A DNA stretch of 64,000 nucleotides from Caulobacter sp. NIBR2454 (GTDB lineage Bacteria; Pseudomonadota; Alphaproteobacteria; Caulobacterales; Caulobacteraceae). Location of the stretch: NCBI RefSeq assembly GCF_027474405.1, contig NZ_CP114871.1:3109001-3173000 (forward strand). The letters are read 5' to 3'. Position 1 is the stretch's first letter. Every line of letters starts with the position of its first letter. Made by a program: the position numbers and the translations under genes. Positions 33,983 through 45,005 of the stretch are shown here, in pieces. The notes under the pieces were generated by a model. The model saw nothing but the letters and a program-made list of their open reading frames with translations, was not told the origin of the DNA and ran no database searches.

Positions 33983-34969
33983 TCACCGGCTGCCATAGCC
34001 GCCGATCACCGGCAGGATTTCGCCGGTGATGTAGCTGGAGGTGTGGGGTGAGGCGAGGAAGACATAGGACGGGGCCAGCTCCTCGGGCTGGGCGGGACGG
34101 CCCATGGGGGTGTCGGCCCCAAACTCGGCCACATCATCCGCCTGCTTGTCGCTGGGATTGAGGGGCGTCCAGACCGGACCGGGAGCGACGGCGTTCACGC
34201 GGATGCCCTTGGGGATCAGGTGGGTGGCCAGCGAGCGCGTGAAGGCGTGGATGCCGCCCTTGGTGGTCGAATAGTCGAGCAGGTCCTTGTTGCCCATCAG
34301 GCCGGTGACCGAACCGGACATGACGATGGCCGAGCCCGGCTTCATGTGCGGAACGGCGGCCTGGGCCATGAAGAAGTAGCCGTAGAGGTTAGTCTTCAAG
34401 GTGGCGTCGAAGTGCTCTTCGGTCAGGTCCTCCAGCGTGGGAGCGTGGACCTGGAAGGCGGCGTTGTTGACCAGGACATCCAGCTTGCCCAGTTCCCTGA
34501 CCGTCTGTTCGACGGCGGCCTGACAGAAGGCGCGTTCGCGCACGTCGCCCTTGATGATGATGGCGCGGCGGCCTTCCTTCTCGACGGCGGCCTTGGTGAT
34601 CTGCGCGTCCTCATCCTCGTCCAGATGCATGATGGCGATATCAGCGCCTTCACGGGCGAAGAGAACGGCCACCGAGCGGCCGATGCCGCTGTCCCCGCCG
34701 GTGATGATGGCGACCTTGTCGAGCAGCTTTTCGGAGCCCTTGTAGAAAGGTGCGTCGTACATAGGCGCGAGGTCGAGGTCGGCCTCAGATCCCGGCTTCT
34801 CCTGGTGCTGGGCCGGCAAGGGCGGCTCTGGATACTTGCGGGCGCCCGCCTGCATGGCGCCGAAGGAGCGCTCCTCGCCGGCGGCCTTGTCGGCGCGGTC
34901 GACCTGATCCTGCACCTTGCGCTGCTGGTCGGCGGCTTGTTCCGCCTGCTGGGTGTGGGCGTCGGTCAT
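33983..34969 (-). CDS. Stress-type short-chain dehydrogenase (YhdF/YdaD-like)
   Basis: A 328-residue NAD(P)-dependent SDR with a disordered, glutamine- and charge-rich N-terminal 75 residues, as in the YhdF/YhxC/YdaD general-stress group. Rossmann motif TGGDSGIGRSVAV near residue 91, NNAAF near 170, and the active-site YSTTK near 237 with the upstream serine in VMSGSVTG. Substrate unknown. ATG at 34969 has GGAG 7 bases upstream; the open frame extends far further but without homology. A GAAC-N16-CGTT promoter lies at 35001-35026. Confidence 0.9.
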   Translation of the reverse strand: MTDAHTQQAEQAADQQRKVQDQVDRADKAAGEERSFGAMQAGARKYPEPPLPAQHQEKPGSEADLDLAPMYDAPFYKGSEKLLDKVAIITGGDSGIGRSVAVLFAREGADIAIMHLDEDEDAQITKAAVEKEGRRAIIIKGDVRERAFCQAAVEQTVRELGKLDVLVNNAAFQVHAPTLEDLTEEHFDATLKTNLYGYFFMAQAAVPHMKPGSAIVMSGSVTGLMGNKDLLDYSTTKGGIHAFTRSLATHLIPKGIRVNAVAPGPVWTPLNPSDKQADDVAEFGADTPMGRPAQPEELAPSYVFLASPHTSSYITGEILPVIGGYGSR

Positions 34970-35000
34970 GGGAAGGCTCCGCGTTCTGGGGACGCGGTGG

Positions 35001-35026
35001 AAACGCGGCGCGCGCGAGGAGGTTCG
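35001..35026 (-). promoter_or_regulatory. Sigma-T/EcfG-type promoter of the SDR gene
   Basis: On the minus strand CGAAC (35026-35022), a 16-base spacer and CGTTT (35005-35001) match the alphaproteobacterial general-stress consensus GGAAC-N16/17-CGTT with one mismatch. It is placed to start transcription about 25 bases before the SDR ATG. Confidence 0.55.
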
Positions 35027-35053
35027 GGGCGCCCAGACTCGCAAAACTTGATT

Positions 35054-35078
35054 TTGACGGCCTTCTCGCTCATAAGGC
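35054..35078 (+). promoter_or_regulatory. Candidate promoter for ffh
   Basis: TTGACGG at 35054-35060 matches the Caulobacter -35 consensus; a weak -10 (CATAAGGC, 35071-35078) follows after 10 bases. It would give a leader of about 140 bases containing two hairpins. Confidence 0.35.
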
Positions 35079-35128
35079 CCGCTTTCCGGCGCAGCATCAG
35101 CCAGCGCCCTCCACCGCCACGACCCCGG

Positions 35129-35196
35129 CCTGGGAGACCAGGACCCATCCGGACGAGGGCGGCGAGGACCCCCGTCGACGTGATCGTCCACGGGGG
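35129..35196 (+). promoter_or_regulatory. Structured ffh leader (two hairpins)
   Basis: Hairpin A, CCTGG-GAGA-CCAGG (35129-35142), has a GNRA-type loop. Hairpin B (35169-35196) pairs CCCCCGT with ACGGGGG and, past one C-C mismatch, GACG with CGTC around a TGAT loop. Hairpin B ends 30 bases before the ffh ATG, and no T-run follows it. It is not recognisable as 4.5S RNA. It may regulate ffh or be incidental. Confidence 0.45.
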
Positions 35197-35225
35197 CTGG
35201 CTGCGTTGTGCGTAAAGGTGGCTTG

Positions 35226-36761
35226 ATGTTCGACGGCCTTACAGAGCGGCTTTCCGGCGTATTCGACCGGCTTGGCGGACGCGGCGTTCTTTCCGAGAAA
35301 GACGTCGAAGAGGCCCTGCGCGAAGTCCGCGTCGCCCTTCTGGAGGCCGACGTCGCGCTTCCGGTGGTGAAGGACTTCATCGCCAAGGCCAAGGAAAGCG
35401 CCACGGGCGAGGCGGTGATCCGCGCCGTCCGTCCCGCCGACCAAGTGGTCAAGATCGTCTATGACGGCCTGATCGAGATGCTGGGCGGCGAAGAGCCGGA
35501 AGCCCTGCGTCTGGCGACCAATCCGCCCACCGTGATCCTGATGGCCGGCCTGCAGGGCTCGGGCAAGACCACGACCTCGGCCAAGCTGGCCCTGCGCCTG
35601 AGCAAGTTCGAGCGCAAGAAGGTCCTGATGGCCTCGCTGGACACCCGTCGTCCGGCCGCCATGGAGCAGCTGGCCGCGCTGGGGACCCAGATCGGCGTCG
35701 AGACCCTGCCGATCGTCGCAGGCCAGTCGGCTGTCGACATCACCAAGCGCGCCCTGAGCGCTGGCAAGCTTGGCGGCTACGACGTCGTCATCCTCGACAC
35801 CGCCGGCCGCACCACGCTGGACGAGGCGATGATGAGCGAGGCGGCCGAGATCGCCCGCCTGTCCAATCCCGTCGAGACCCTGCTGGTCGCCGACAGCCTG
35901 ACCGGCCAGGACGCGGTCCGTACCGCCAAGGCCTTCCACGAGCGCCTGCCGCTCACCGGCCTGATCCTGACCCGCGCCGACGGCGACGGCCGCGGCGGCG
36001 CCATGCTGTCCATGCGGGCGGTCACCGGCCTGCCGATCAAGTTCCTGGGCGCCGGCGAGAAGGTCGACGAACTCGACGCCTTCGACGCCCGCCGCGTGGC
36101 CGGCCGCATCCTGGGCCAGGGTGACGTCGTGGCCCTGGTGGAGAAGGCCGCGGCTGAACTCGACCAGGCTCAGGCCGAGCGCATGGCCAAGAAGCTGGCC
36201 AAGGGCCAGTTCGATCTCGACGACCTCGCCAATCAGCTCGCCCAGATGCAGAAGATGGGCGGCATGCAGGGGATCATGGGCCTGCTGCCCGGCGTCCAGA
36301 AGGTCAAGAAGCAGATCGAGGAAGCCAATATCGACGACAGCGTCTTCCGTCGTCAGCAGGCCATCATCAGCTCTATGACCAAGCAGGAGCGCAAGAAGCC
36401 CGACATCCTTCAGGCCTCGCGCAAGCGCCGCATCGCCGCTGGTTCGGGCGTCGACGTGGCCGAGGTCAACCGCCTGCTCAAGCAGCACCGCCAGATGGCC
36501 GACATGTTCAAGTCCATGAGCAAGGACGGCGGCAAGGGCATGATGAAGATGGCCCAGGCCATGGGCATGGGCGGCGGTGGCGGCATGGACCGCCTCAAGT
36601 CGCTCGGCGGCGGCAAGATGCCGACCGAAGCTGAAATCGAAGCCGCCGCGGCCAAGCTGCAGCAGTCGGGCGGCCTGCCCGGCATGCCGGGCCTCGGCGG
36701 ACCCAAACTTCCCGGCCTGGGCGGCCTACCGCCCGGCTTCAACCCGTTCAAGAAATCCTAG
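35226..36761 (+). CDS. ffh: Signal recognition particle GTPase
   Basis: Ffh/SRP54, 511 residues, which with 4.5S RNA delivers nascent membrane proteins to FtsY. N domain at residues 1-90; G domain with P-loop [15 protein letters not shown] near 107-121, DTRRPAA near 139, DTAGRT near 190 and [11 protein letters not shown] near 248; methionine-rich M domain from about 330 with the RRKRIAxGSG-type signature ([10 protein letters not shown], near 400). The C-terminus is a glycine/methionine/proline tail. ATG at 35226 follows AGGTGG. Followed after 25 bases by rpsP. Confidence 0.97.
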   Translation: MFDGLTERLSGVFDRLGGRGVLSEKDVEEALREVRVALLEADVALPVVKDFIAKAKESATGEAVIRAVRPADQVVKIVYDGLIEMLGGEEPEALRLATNPPTVILMAGLQGSGKTTTSAKLALRLSKFERKKVLMASLDTRRPAAMEQLAALGTQIGVETLPIVAGQSAVDITKRALSAGKLGGYDVVILDTAGRTTLDEAMMSEAAEIARLSNPVETLLVADSLTGQDAVRTAKAFHERLPLTGLILTRADGDGRGGAMLSMRAVTGLPIKFLGAGEKVDELDAFDARRVAGRILGQGDVVALVEKAAAELDQAQAERMAKKLAKGQFDLDDLANQLAQMQKMGGMQGIMGLLPGVQKVKKQIEEANIDDSVFRRQQAIISSMTKQERKKPDILQASRKRRIAAGSGVDVAEVNRLLKQHRQMADMFKSMSKDGGKGMMKMAQAMGMGGGGGMDRLKSLGGGKMPTEAEIEAAAAKLQQSGGLPGMPGLGGPKLPGLGGLPPGFNPFKKS

Positions 36762-36786
36762 AACTGAAAGACCAAGGACCAAACCA

Positions 36787-37323
36787 ATGCTGAAGATTCG
36801 TCTCGCCCGCGGCGGCACCAAGAAGCGCCCGTACTACTCGATCGTCGTGGCCGACAGCCACTCGCCGCGCGACGGCCGCTTCATCGAGAAGGTCGGCACC
36901 TACAACCCGCTCCTCAAGAAGGACGATCCGACCCGCGTCACCCTGAAGCTGGAATCGATCCAGGGCTGGCTGGCCAAGGGCGCTCAGCCCACCGACCGCG
37001 TCGCGCGCTTCCTGTCCAAGGAAGGCCTGGTGAAGTGGGAAGCCGGCAACAACCCGACCAAGGCTCAGCCGGGCAAGAAGGCGCAAGAACGCACCGCCGA
37101 ACGCGCCCAGCGCGAAGAGGACCGCAAGGCCGCCGAAGCCGCCGCTGCTGAAGAAGCCGCCGCCGCCAAGGCCGCCGCCGCCGCCGCGCCGGCTCCCGAG
37201 CCGGAACCCGAAGCTGCTCCGGCCGAGGAAGCCCCGGCTGCTGAAGCCGCCGCTGAAGAGGCTCCGGCCGCTGAAGCCGCTGCAGAAGAAGCTCCGGCTG
37301 CTGAAGAAACCACCGAAGCCTAA
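36787..37323 (+). CDS. rpsP: 30S ribosomal protein S16, C-terminally extended
   Basis: The first 85 or so residues are a standard S16 ([42 protein letters not shown]). The total of 178 is about twice the usual length because of a tail of alanine, glutamate and proline with repeated [10 protein letters not shown] units (near residues 140-175). Alphaproteobacterial S16 proteins often carry such tails, but this one is long. The tail is probably disordered and outside the ribosome core. Between ffh and rimM; part of their operon. Confidence 0.97.
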   Translation: MLKIRLARGGTKKRPYYSIVVADSHSPRDGRFIEKVGTYNPLLKKDDPTRVTLKLESIQGWLAKGAQPTDRVARFLSKEGLVKWEAGNNPTKAQPGKKAQERTAERAQREEDRKAAEAAAAEEAAAAKAAAAAAPAPEPEPEAAPAEEAPAAEAAAEEAPAAEAAAEEAPAAEETTEA

Positions 37324-37333
37324 GGGTTTTCGC

Positions 37334-37864
37334 GTGTCCGACGCCCTCATTCTGGTTGGCCGCGTGGCCGGGGCGTTCGGCGTGCGGGGCGAGGTCCGGA
37401 TCAGCGCCTATACGGCTGATCCCCTCGCTCTCGCCGGCTACAAGTCTCTGGTGCGTGAGGACGGCTCGCCGGCCCTCACCATCACGAGCGCCCGCGCGGT
37501 CAAGGACGGGATCATCGCCCGCTCCCCCCAGATCTCGACCAAGGAAGACGCCGACGCCTTGCGCGGCCTGAAGCTTCACGTCCTGCGCTCGGACCTGCCC
37601 GAGCCGGATGAGGACGAGTTCTATCTGACCGACCTGATCGGCCTGGCCGCCGTCACGCCCGAGGGTGAGACCGTGGGCAAGATCAAGGCGGTGCAGGACT
37701 TCGGCGCCGGCGACATCCTGGAGATCGCGCCCGCCGCCGGTGGCCAGACCTGGTACCTGGCCTTCACCCGCGAGAACGCCCCCACCGTCGATATCGCTGG
37801 CGGCAAGGTGGTGGTCATCCGCCCCGCCGAAGTGGGCGAGACCGAACAGAACACCGACGATTGA
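37334..37864 (+). CDS. rimM: Ribosome maturation factor RimM
   Basis: A 176-residue 30S assembly factor that binds S19. The N-terminal barrel has LVGRVAGAFGVRGEVRISAYTADPL (residues 6-30); the PRC-barrel part has DEFYLTDLIGLAAVTPEGETVGKIKAVQDFGAGDILEI (near 95-133). Start is the GTG at 37334, 10 bases after the rpsP stop with TAAGGG upstream. In many bacteria trmD follows directly; here four unrelated genes intervene. Confidence 0.95.
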   Translation: MSDALILVGRVAGAFGVRGEVRISAYTADPLALAGYKSLVREDGSPALTITSARAVKDGIIARSPQISTKEDADALRGLKLHVLRSDLPEPDEDEFYLTDLIGLAAVTPEGETVGKIKAVQDFGAGDILEIAPAAGGQTWYLAFTRENAPTVDIAGGKVVVIRPAEVGETEQNTDD

Positions 37865-37938
37865 GAAGGGTGACGAGAATTTAAGTAGCCGTGGCGACGA
37901 CCATATGTGTAAGCACTTTCATAAATGAAAGGAACGCC

Positions 37939-38997
37939 ATGCTGGTTCGTCACGCCGCCGTCCTCGCCGCCACACTTGTGATCTGCTCCAACGCGCAGGC
38001 CGCCGCCCCGCTCGATAAGCGACAGGCCGCGCAAGTGCTGGACCGCCTGGACACCGCCCTCAATCGCTACGTCTTCCCGGAAAAGGCCAAGGCGGTGCAG
38101 GCGGCGCTGAAGAACAAGCGTGAGACCTTGCTGGCGGCCGCCGACCTCGACGCCTTCCTCCTGGCGGTGTCGGAGGAGATGCGCGCCACGGGTGCGGATC
38201 AGCACTTCAACCTGCGCTACGAGCCGCCGGTCGCGGGCGCGATCACCCCGAACGGTCCCCCGCCGCGCCTGTGGACCGAGCCGGTCGCCAAGGGACAGGC
38301 CCAAGGGCTGATGGCGCTTCGCCGCCTGCCGGGGAATATCGGCTACATCAAGCTGCGCTACTTCATGGACACGCCCGAGGCCGTGGCGATGATCGACAGC
38401 GCCCTCACCCTGGTAAAGGACACCGACGGCCTGATCATCGACCTGCGCGAGAACGGCGGCGGCGGCGGCGGGGCCGACGAACAGCTGCTAGGCCACCTGT
38501 CGCACACGCCCATTCCGACGGTCGAGGTCCGCTGGCGCCAGCCGGACGGCAGCTGGGAAGTGATGCAGCGCAACGCCGCCAAGCCCGCCGGCGGCCCGCT
38601 TTTCGCCGACAAGCCGGTCTATGTGCTGACCTCGGCCAAGACCTTCTCGGCGGCGGAAGCCTTCACCTATGCCCTGAAGGCGGCGGGTCGCGCGACGCTG
38701 GTGGGCGAGACGACCCGCGGCGGGGCCAATCCTTCCAACGGCATGGCCCAACTGGGCGATGGATTCACGGCCTTCATCCCCAATGGCCTGGTCGTACATC
38801 CAACGACCAAGACGAACTGGGAGGGCGTCGGGATCGCGCCGGACGTGGCGACGCCGGTCGGCGAGGCCCTGACCAAGGCCTACGAACTGGCCTTGAAGGC
38901 GGCCAAGCCGACCATCCGCTTCAAGGCCCTGGACGACCAGCGTGCCAAGGCCCTGGCGGATCCGAAGGCGGCGCTGGCGTCAGACCAGCTTCTCTAG
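37939..38997 (+). CDS. Exported S41-family peptidase (tail-specific protease-like)
   Basis: A 352-residue protein with a Sec signal peptide (cleavage likely after AQA, near residue 22). N-terminal helical part, then the S41 core: GNIGYIKLRYFM, DGLIIDLRENGGGGGGADEQLLG near 158-180, VLTSAKTFSAAEAFTYALK with the nucleophile serine near 237, and the GETTRGGANP segment. A PDZ domain is not obvious. It resembles retinol-binding-like or N-acyl hydrolase S41 proteins in other alphaproteobacteria. ATG at 37939 has AAGGA 5 bases upstream. It lies in the 6-kb insertion between rimM and trmD. Confidence 0.88.
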   Translation: MLVRHAAVLAATLVICSNAQAAAPLDKRQAAQVLDRLDTALNRYVFPEKAKAVQAALKNKRETLLAAADLDAFLLAVSEEMRATGADQHFNLRYEPPVAGAITPNGPPPRLWTEPVAKGQAQGLMALRRLPGNIGYIKLRYFMDTPEAVAMIDSALTLVKDTDGLIIDLRENGGGGGGADEQLLGHLSHTPIPTVEVRWRQPDGSWEVMQRNAAKPAGGPLFADKPVYVLTSAKTFSAAEAFTYALKAAGRATLVGETTRGGANPSNGMAQLGDGFTAFIPNGLVVHPTTKTNWEGVGIAPDVATPVGEALTKAYELALKAAKPTIRFKALDDQRAKALADPKAALASDQLL

Positions 38998-39046
38998 GGT
39001 CGGTGACCGCGCTCCACAGGCGAATACGACGATGCGAAGAGCTTTT

Positions 39047-39076
39047 TTGATTGAACCTGTGGCGTACAGATACATT
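39047..39076 (+). promoter_or_regulatory. Weak candidate promoter for the hybrid kinase
   Basis: TTGATT (39047-39052), 18 bases, TACATT (39071-39076) in an AT-rich patch unlike its surroundings, just upstream of the kinase. Confidence 0.3.
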
Positions 39077-39110
39077 AGCGGGACTGTAGAATTTTCCGCG
39101 GAGCGCCCGG

Positions 39111-41921
<2,811 letters not shown>

Positions 41922-41925
41922 GCGG

Positions 41926-42783
41926 CTAGGCCTTCTTGACCCGCATCAGGCATTCCTGGGCCACCGACGCGATCAGGGTCCCGTCCTTGGAATACATCTG
42001 ACCGCGCACCAGACCGCGGCCTTGCGAGGCCGAGGGGCTGTCCTGCGAGAACAGCACCCATTCGTTGAAGTCGAACGGACGGTGGAACCACATGGCGTGA
42101 TCCAGGCTGGCCGCCTGCAGGCCGGGCGTGGTCCAGATCAGGGCGTGGGGCCGCAGGGCCGTCTCCATGAAGGCCATGTCCGAAGCATAGGCGAGCGCGG
42201 CCTGCTGCATCTTCACATCATCGCCGATGGGCGCCTTGGCGCGCATCCAGACGTCCTTGAGCGGCGACATCTTCTGCGGATCGATGAAGGATTGCGGATC
42301 GGGCCAGCGCACGTCGATGGGGCGCGGCTTTTCGGCCTGGCGCAGCAGGCCGCGCGGGATCTTGTCGCCAAGCTCGCGCAGGCGGTCGGCCTCGGTCGGC
42401 ACGGTCAGGGGTTCGGGGGCGGAGGGCATGTCGAACTGGTGCTCGAAGCCCTCTTCCGGGGTCTGAAACGAGGCGGCGAGGTTGAAAATCTGCTCGCCGT
42501 TCTGGATCGCCGTGACGCGGCGGGTGGTGAAGCTGCCGCCGTCGCGGGCGAAGTCGACCTCGTAGATCACCGGAAGCTTCACGTCGCCGGGGCGGATGAA
42601 ATAGGCGTGCAGCGAGTGGCAGATGCGCTCAGGCACCGTCTCGTAGGCGGCCAGCAGCGCCTGGGCGATCACCAGCCCCCCGAAGATGCGCGGGAAGCCG
42701 TCGTCGGGGGACACGCCCCGGAACAGGTTCTTCTCGATGCGTTCGAGCTTGAGGACGGCGGCGAGGTCTTCGTTGGTCTCCAT
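41926..42783 (-). CDS. tesB: Acyl-CoA thioesterase II
   Basis: A 285-residue double-hotdog thioesterase hydrolysing acyl-CoA to free acid and CoA. N-terminal hotdog with FRGVSPDDGFPRIFGGLVIAQALLAA near residue 21-46, HSLHAYFIRPGD near 56-67; C-terminal hotdog with ALAYASDMAFMETAL, SLDHAMWFHRPFDFNEWVLFSQDSPSA near 227-253 and GRGLVRGQMYSKDGTLIASVAQE at the end. The catalytic aspartate (ASD) is present. Convergent with the kinase (4-base gap); divergent from the DHDPS gene. Confidence 0.93.
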   Translation of the reverse strand: METNEDLAAVLKLERIEKNLFRGVSPDDGFPRIFGGLVIAQALLAAYETVPERICHSLHAYFIRPGDVKLPVIYEVDFARDGGSFTTRRVTAIQNGEQIFNLAASFQTPEEGFEHQFDMPSAPEPLTVPTEADRLRELGDKIPRGLLRQAEKPRPIDVRWPDPQSFIDPQKMSPLKDVWMRAKAPIGDDVKMQQAALAYASDMAFMETALRPHALIWTTPGLQAASLDHAMWFHRPFDFNEWVLFSQDSPSASQGRGLVRGQMYSKDGTLIASVAQECLMRVKKA

Positions 42784-42878
42784 GTCTGACCGATTAGGAG
42801 CATCGGCGGACGGCGGCAACCTTGACTTTGCGGGGCCGATGGCCGCATCGCCTCCGGCGAACACGGATACCCAGACAC

Positions 42879-43775
42879 ATGGCACTTTTCACCGGTCTCA
42901 GCGCCTTCCCGATCACCCCCGCCGACGCCGAAGGCCGCGTAGACGCCGAGGGCGTACAGAAGGTCGTGGGCCGCCTGGTCGAAGCCCGAGTCGATTCCAT
43001 CGGCCTGCTGGGCAGTACCGGGACCTATGCCTATCTGACGCGCGAAGAGCGACGCCGGGCGGTCGAGGCGGCGGTGGAGCGGGTCCAGGGCGCGGTTCCG
43101 GTGATGGTCGGCATCGGCGCGACAACGACGGCCGAGGTGATCCGCCTGGGCCAGGACGCCAAGGCCGCCGGAGCGGACGCGGTGCTGCTGGCGCCGGTGT
43201 CCTATCTGCCCCTGAGCGACGCCGAGGTCGCGGCGCACTTTGAGGCCGTGGCGGGGGCGGTCGCTCTGCCGCTGTGCATCTACAACAACCCCACCGTGAC
43301 CCGCTTCACCTTCAGCCCCGAACTGATCGGCCGGCTGAGCCAAGTCGAGGGCATCGCGGCGGTGAAGACGCACGGCGCGGACACGGCGCAGGAGGCGCAG
43401 GACCTGATCGCCGACCTGCGGAGCGAATGCGCGCCGGGATTTTCGATCGGCTGCAGCGCCGACTGGCGACTGACCGAGCCGCTGATCGCCGGCGCGGACG
43501 CCTGGTACAGCGTGCTGGGGGGCATCTTCCCCAAGCCTTGTCAGACGATCATCGCCGCTGTGAAAGCCGGCGACGTCGCGGCGGCCCGAGCCGAGAACGT
43601 GCGCCTCAAGCCGCTTTGGGACCTGTTCGCGGAACTGACCAGCTTCCGCGTGGTCTATGCGGCCAACAGCCTGCTCGGCCTCACCGACGCCCAACCGCCC
43701 AGGCCGCTGCTGGGCCTGTCGGCTCAGGACCGCGGACGGGTCGAGCGGGTGATCGCGGACCTTGGTCTGGCCTGA
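42879..43775 (+). CDS. Dihydrodipicolinate synthase-family protein
   Basis: A 298-residue class I aldolase (TIM barrel) of the DapA/NAL family. Schiff-base lysine in GIAAVKTHG near residue 161; the conserved tyrosine in LCIYNNP near 133; GSTGTYAYLTREER near 44-57 replaces the usual GTTGE(S/A) motif of true DapA, which suggests a different substrate such as a keto-acid or sugar acid. It may not be the housekeeping dapA even though dapD and dapE are in the window. The start is the ATG at 42879. Confidence 0.85.
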   Translation: MALFTGLSAFPITPADAEGRVDAEGVQKVVGRLVEARVDSIGLLGSTGTYAYLTREERRRAVEAAVERVQGAVPVMVGIGATTTAEVIRLGQDAKAAGADAVLLAPVSYLPLSDAEVAAHFEAVAGAVALPLCIYNNPTVTRFTFSPELIGRLSQVEGIAAVKTHGADTAQEAQDLIADLRSECAPGFSIGCSADWRLTEPLIAGADAWYSVLGGIFPKPCQTIIAAVKAGDVAAARAENVRLKPLWDLFAELTSFRVVYAANSLLGLTDAQPPRPLLGLSAQDRGRVERVIADLGLA

Positions 43776-43806
43776 CCCCGCGACACATTCGTGTTAAGCG
43801 GCGCCC

Positions 43807-44532
43807 ATGCCGTTCACCGCAACCGTCATGACCATGTTTCCCGAGGCCTTTCCGGGCCCGCTCGGCGTTTCGCTGATCGGGACCGCGTGGCGCGAGCAGG
43901 ACCTTTGGCGGTTGGAAACACTGGACATTCGGGGATTTTCCGCAGATAAGCGCGGCTTCCTCGACGACACCCCCGCGGGTGGCGGTCCGGGACAAGTGTT
44001 ACGAGCGGACGTCATAGCCGCCGCGCTGGACAGCGTGGAGCGGGATGGGCGGCCGCTTTTGTACATGAGCGCCAGGGGTCGTCCCCTCACCCAGGCGCGC
44101 GTGCGTGAGTGGAGCAAGGCCCCCGGGATCATCGTCCTGTGCGGCCGCTTCGAGGGGGTGGACCAGCGGGTGCTCGACAGCCGCGGGTTCGAGGAGGTCT
44201 CCGTCGGAGACGCGGTTCTCGCCGGTGGCGAGGCGGCGGCCATGGTGGCGATCGAGGCGTGCGTTCGACTGATCCCGGGTGTGCTGGGCGATTTCGAGAG
44301 CACGAGTGAAGAAAGCTTCGAGGACGGTCTCCTGGAGCATCCGCAGTACACGCGACCGCGGACGTTCGAAGGGCTCGATATCCCCGAGGTGCTGCTGTCC
44401 GGCCATCACAAGAAGGTCGGCGAGTGGCGAAAGCTTATGCGTGAAGACACAACCCGCGAGCGGCGGCCCGATCTTTGGGAAGCGCATCTCGCCAATCAAC
44501 AGGCAAAGGACGGCCCTTCTCGCAAGGGGTAA
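43807..44532 (+). CDS. trmD: tRNA (guanine-37-N1)-methyltransferase
   Basis: SPOUT-class enzyme (241 residues) forming m1G37 in tRNAs, preventing frameshifts. Knot motifs: [20 protein letters not shown] near residue 78-97, [17 protein letters not shown] near 101-117 and [29 protein letters not shown] near 126-154. EHPQYTRP and [13 protein letters not shown] follow, with the catalytic region intact. Forms a pair with rplS 20 bases downstream. Confidence 0.96.
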   Translation: MPFTATVMTMFPEAFPGPLGVSLIGTAWREQDLWRLETLDIRGFSADKRGFLDDTPAGGGPGQVLRADVIAAALDSVERDGRPLLYMSARGRPLTQARVREWSKAPGIIVLCGRFEGVDQRVLDSRGFEEVSVGDAVLAGGEAAAMVAIEACVRLIPGVLGDFESTSEESFEDGLLEHPQYTRPRTFEGLDIPEVLLSGHHKKVGEWRKLMREDTTRERRPDLWEAHLANQQAKDGPSRKG

Positions 44533-44552
44533 GTCCAGTAGGAGAATTCAAG

Positions 44553-44948
44553 ATGGCTGCGAACATCATCAAGCAACTGGAGCAGGAAGAAGCCCAGCGC
44601 CTGCTCAGCGCCCGCAAGGTTCCGGAATTCCAGCCCGGCGACACCCTGCGCGTCAACGTGAAGATCAAGGAAGGCGAGCGCGAGCGCGTTCAGGCCTATG
44701 AAGGTGTCTGCATCGCTCGTCAGGGCGGCGGCATCCACGAGAGCTTCACTGTCCGCAAGATTTCGTTCGGCGAAGGCGTGGAGCGTCTGTTCCCGCTGCT
44801 GTCGCCGAACATCGAAAGCATCGAAGTGAAGCGTCGCGGCGTCGTGCGTCGCGCCAAGCTGTACTACCTGCGTGATCGTCGCGGTAAGTCGGCTCGTATC
44901 GCCGAGCGTCAGATGAACACCAGCAAGGAAGAAGCGACCGAAGCCTAA
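44553..44948 (+). CDS. rplS: 50S ribosomal protein L19
   Basis: A 131-residue L19 located at the 30S-50S interface. Typical [48 protein letters not shown] and [30 protein letters not shown]. The ATG has GGAG 8 bases upstream. A strong terminator follows. Confidence 0.97.
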   Translation: MAANIIKQLEQEEAQRLLSARKVPEFQPGDTLRVNVKIKEGERERVQAYEGVCIARQGGGIHESFTVRKISFGEGVERLFPLLSPNIESIEVKRRGVVRRAKLYYLRDRRGKSARIAERQMNTSKEEATEA

Positions 44949-44974
44949 GGCTTTCGTTTCGACCTGAAGATCGA

Positions 44975-45005
44975 GGGCCCCGGAGCGATCCGGGGCCCTT
45001 TTTCT
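44975..45005 (+). terminator. Rho-independent terminator of trmD-rplS
   Basis: GGGCCCCGG / CCGGGGCCC with a 6-base loop, directly followed by TTTTTCT. Textbook terminator; its end overlaps the stop of the convergent MFS gene. Confidence 0.93.

Noticed and set aside
35070..35225. 4.5S/SRP RNA gene upstream of ffh
   Set aside because: Hairpins are present, but the conserved GGAAG/AGCAG core of SRP RNA domain IV is missing.
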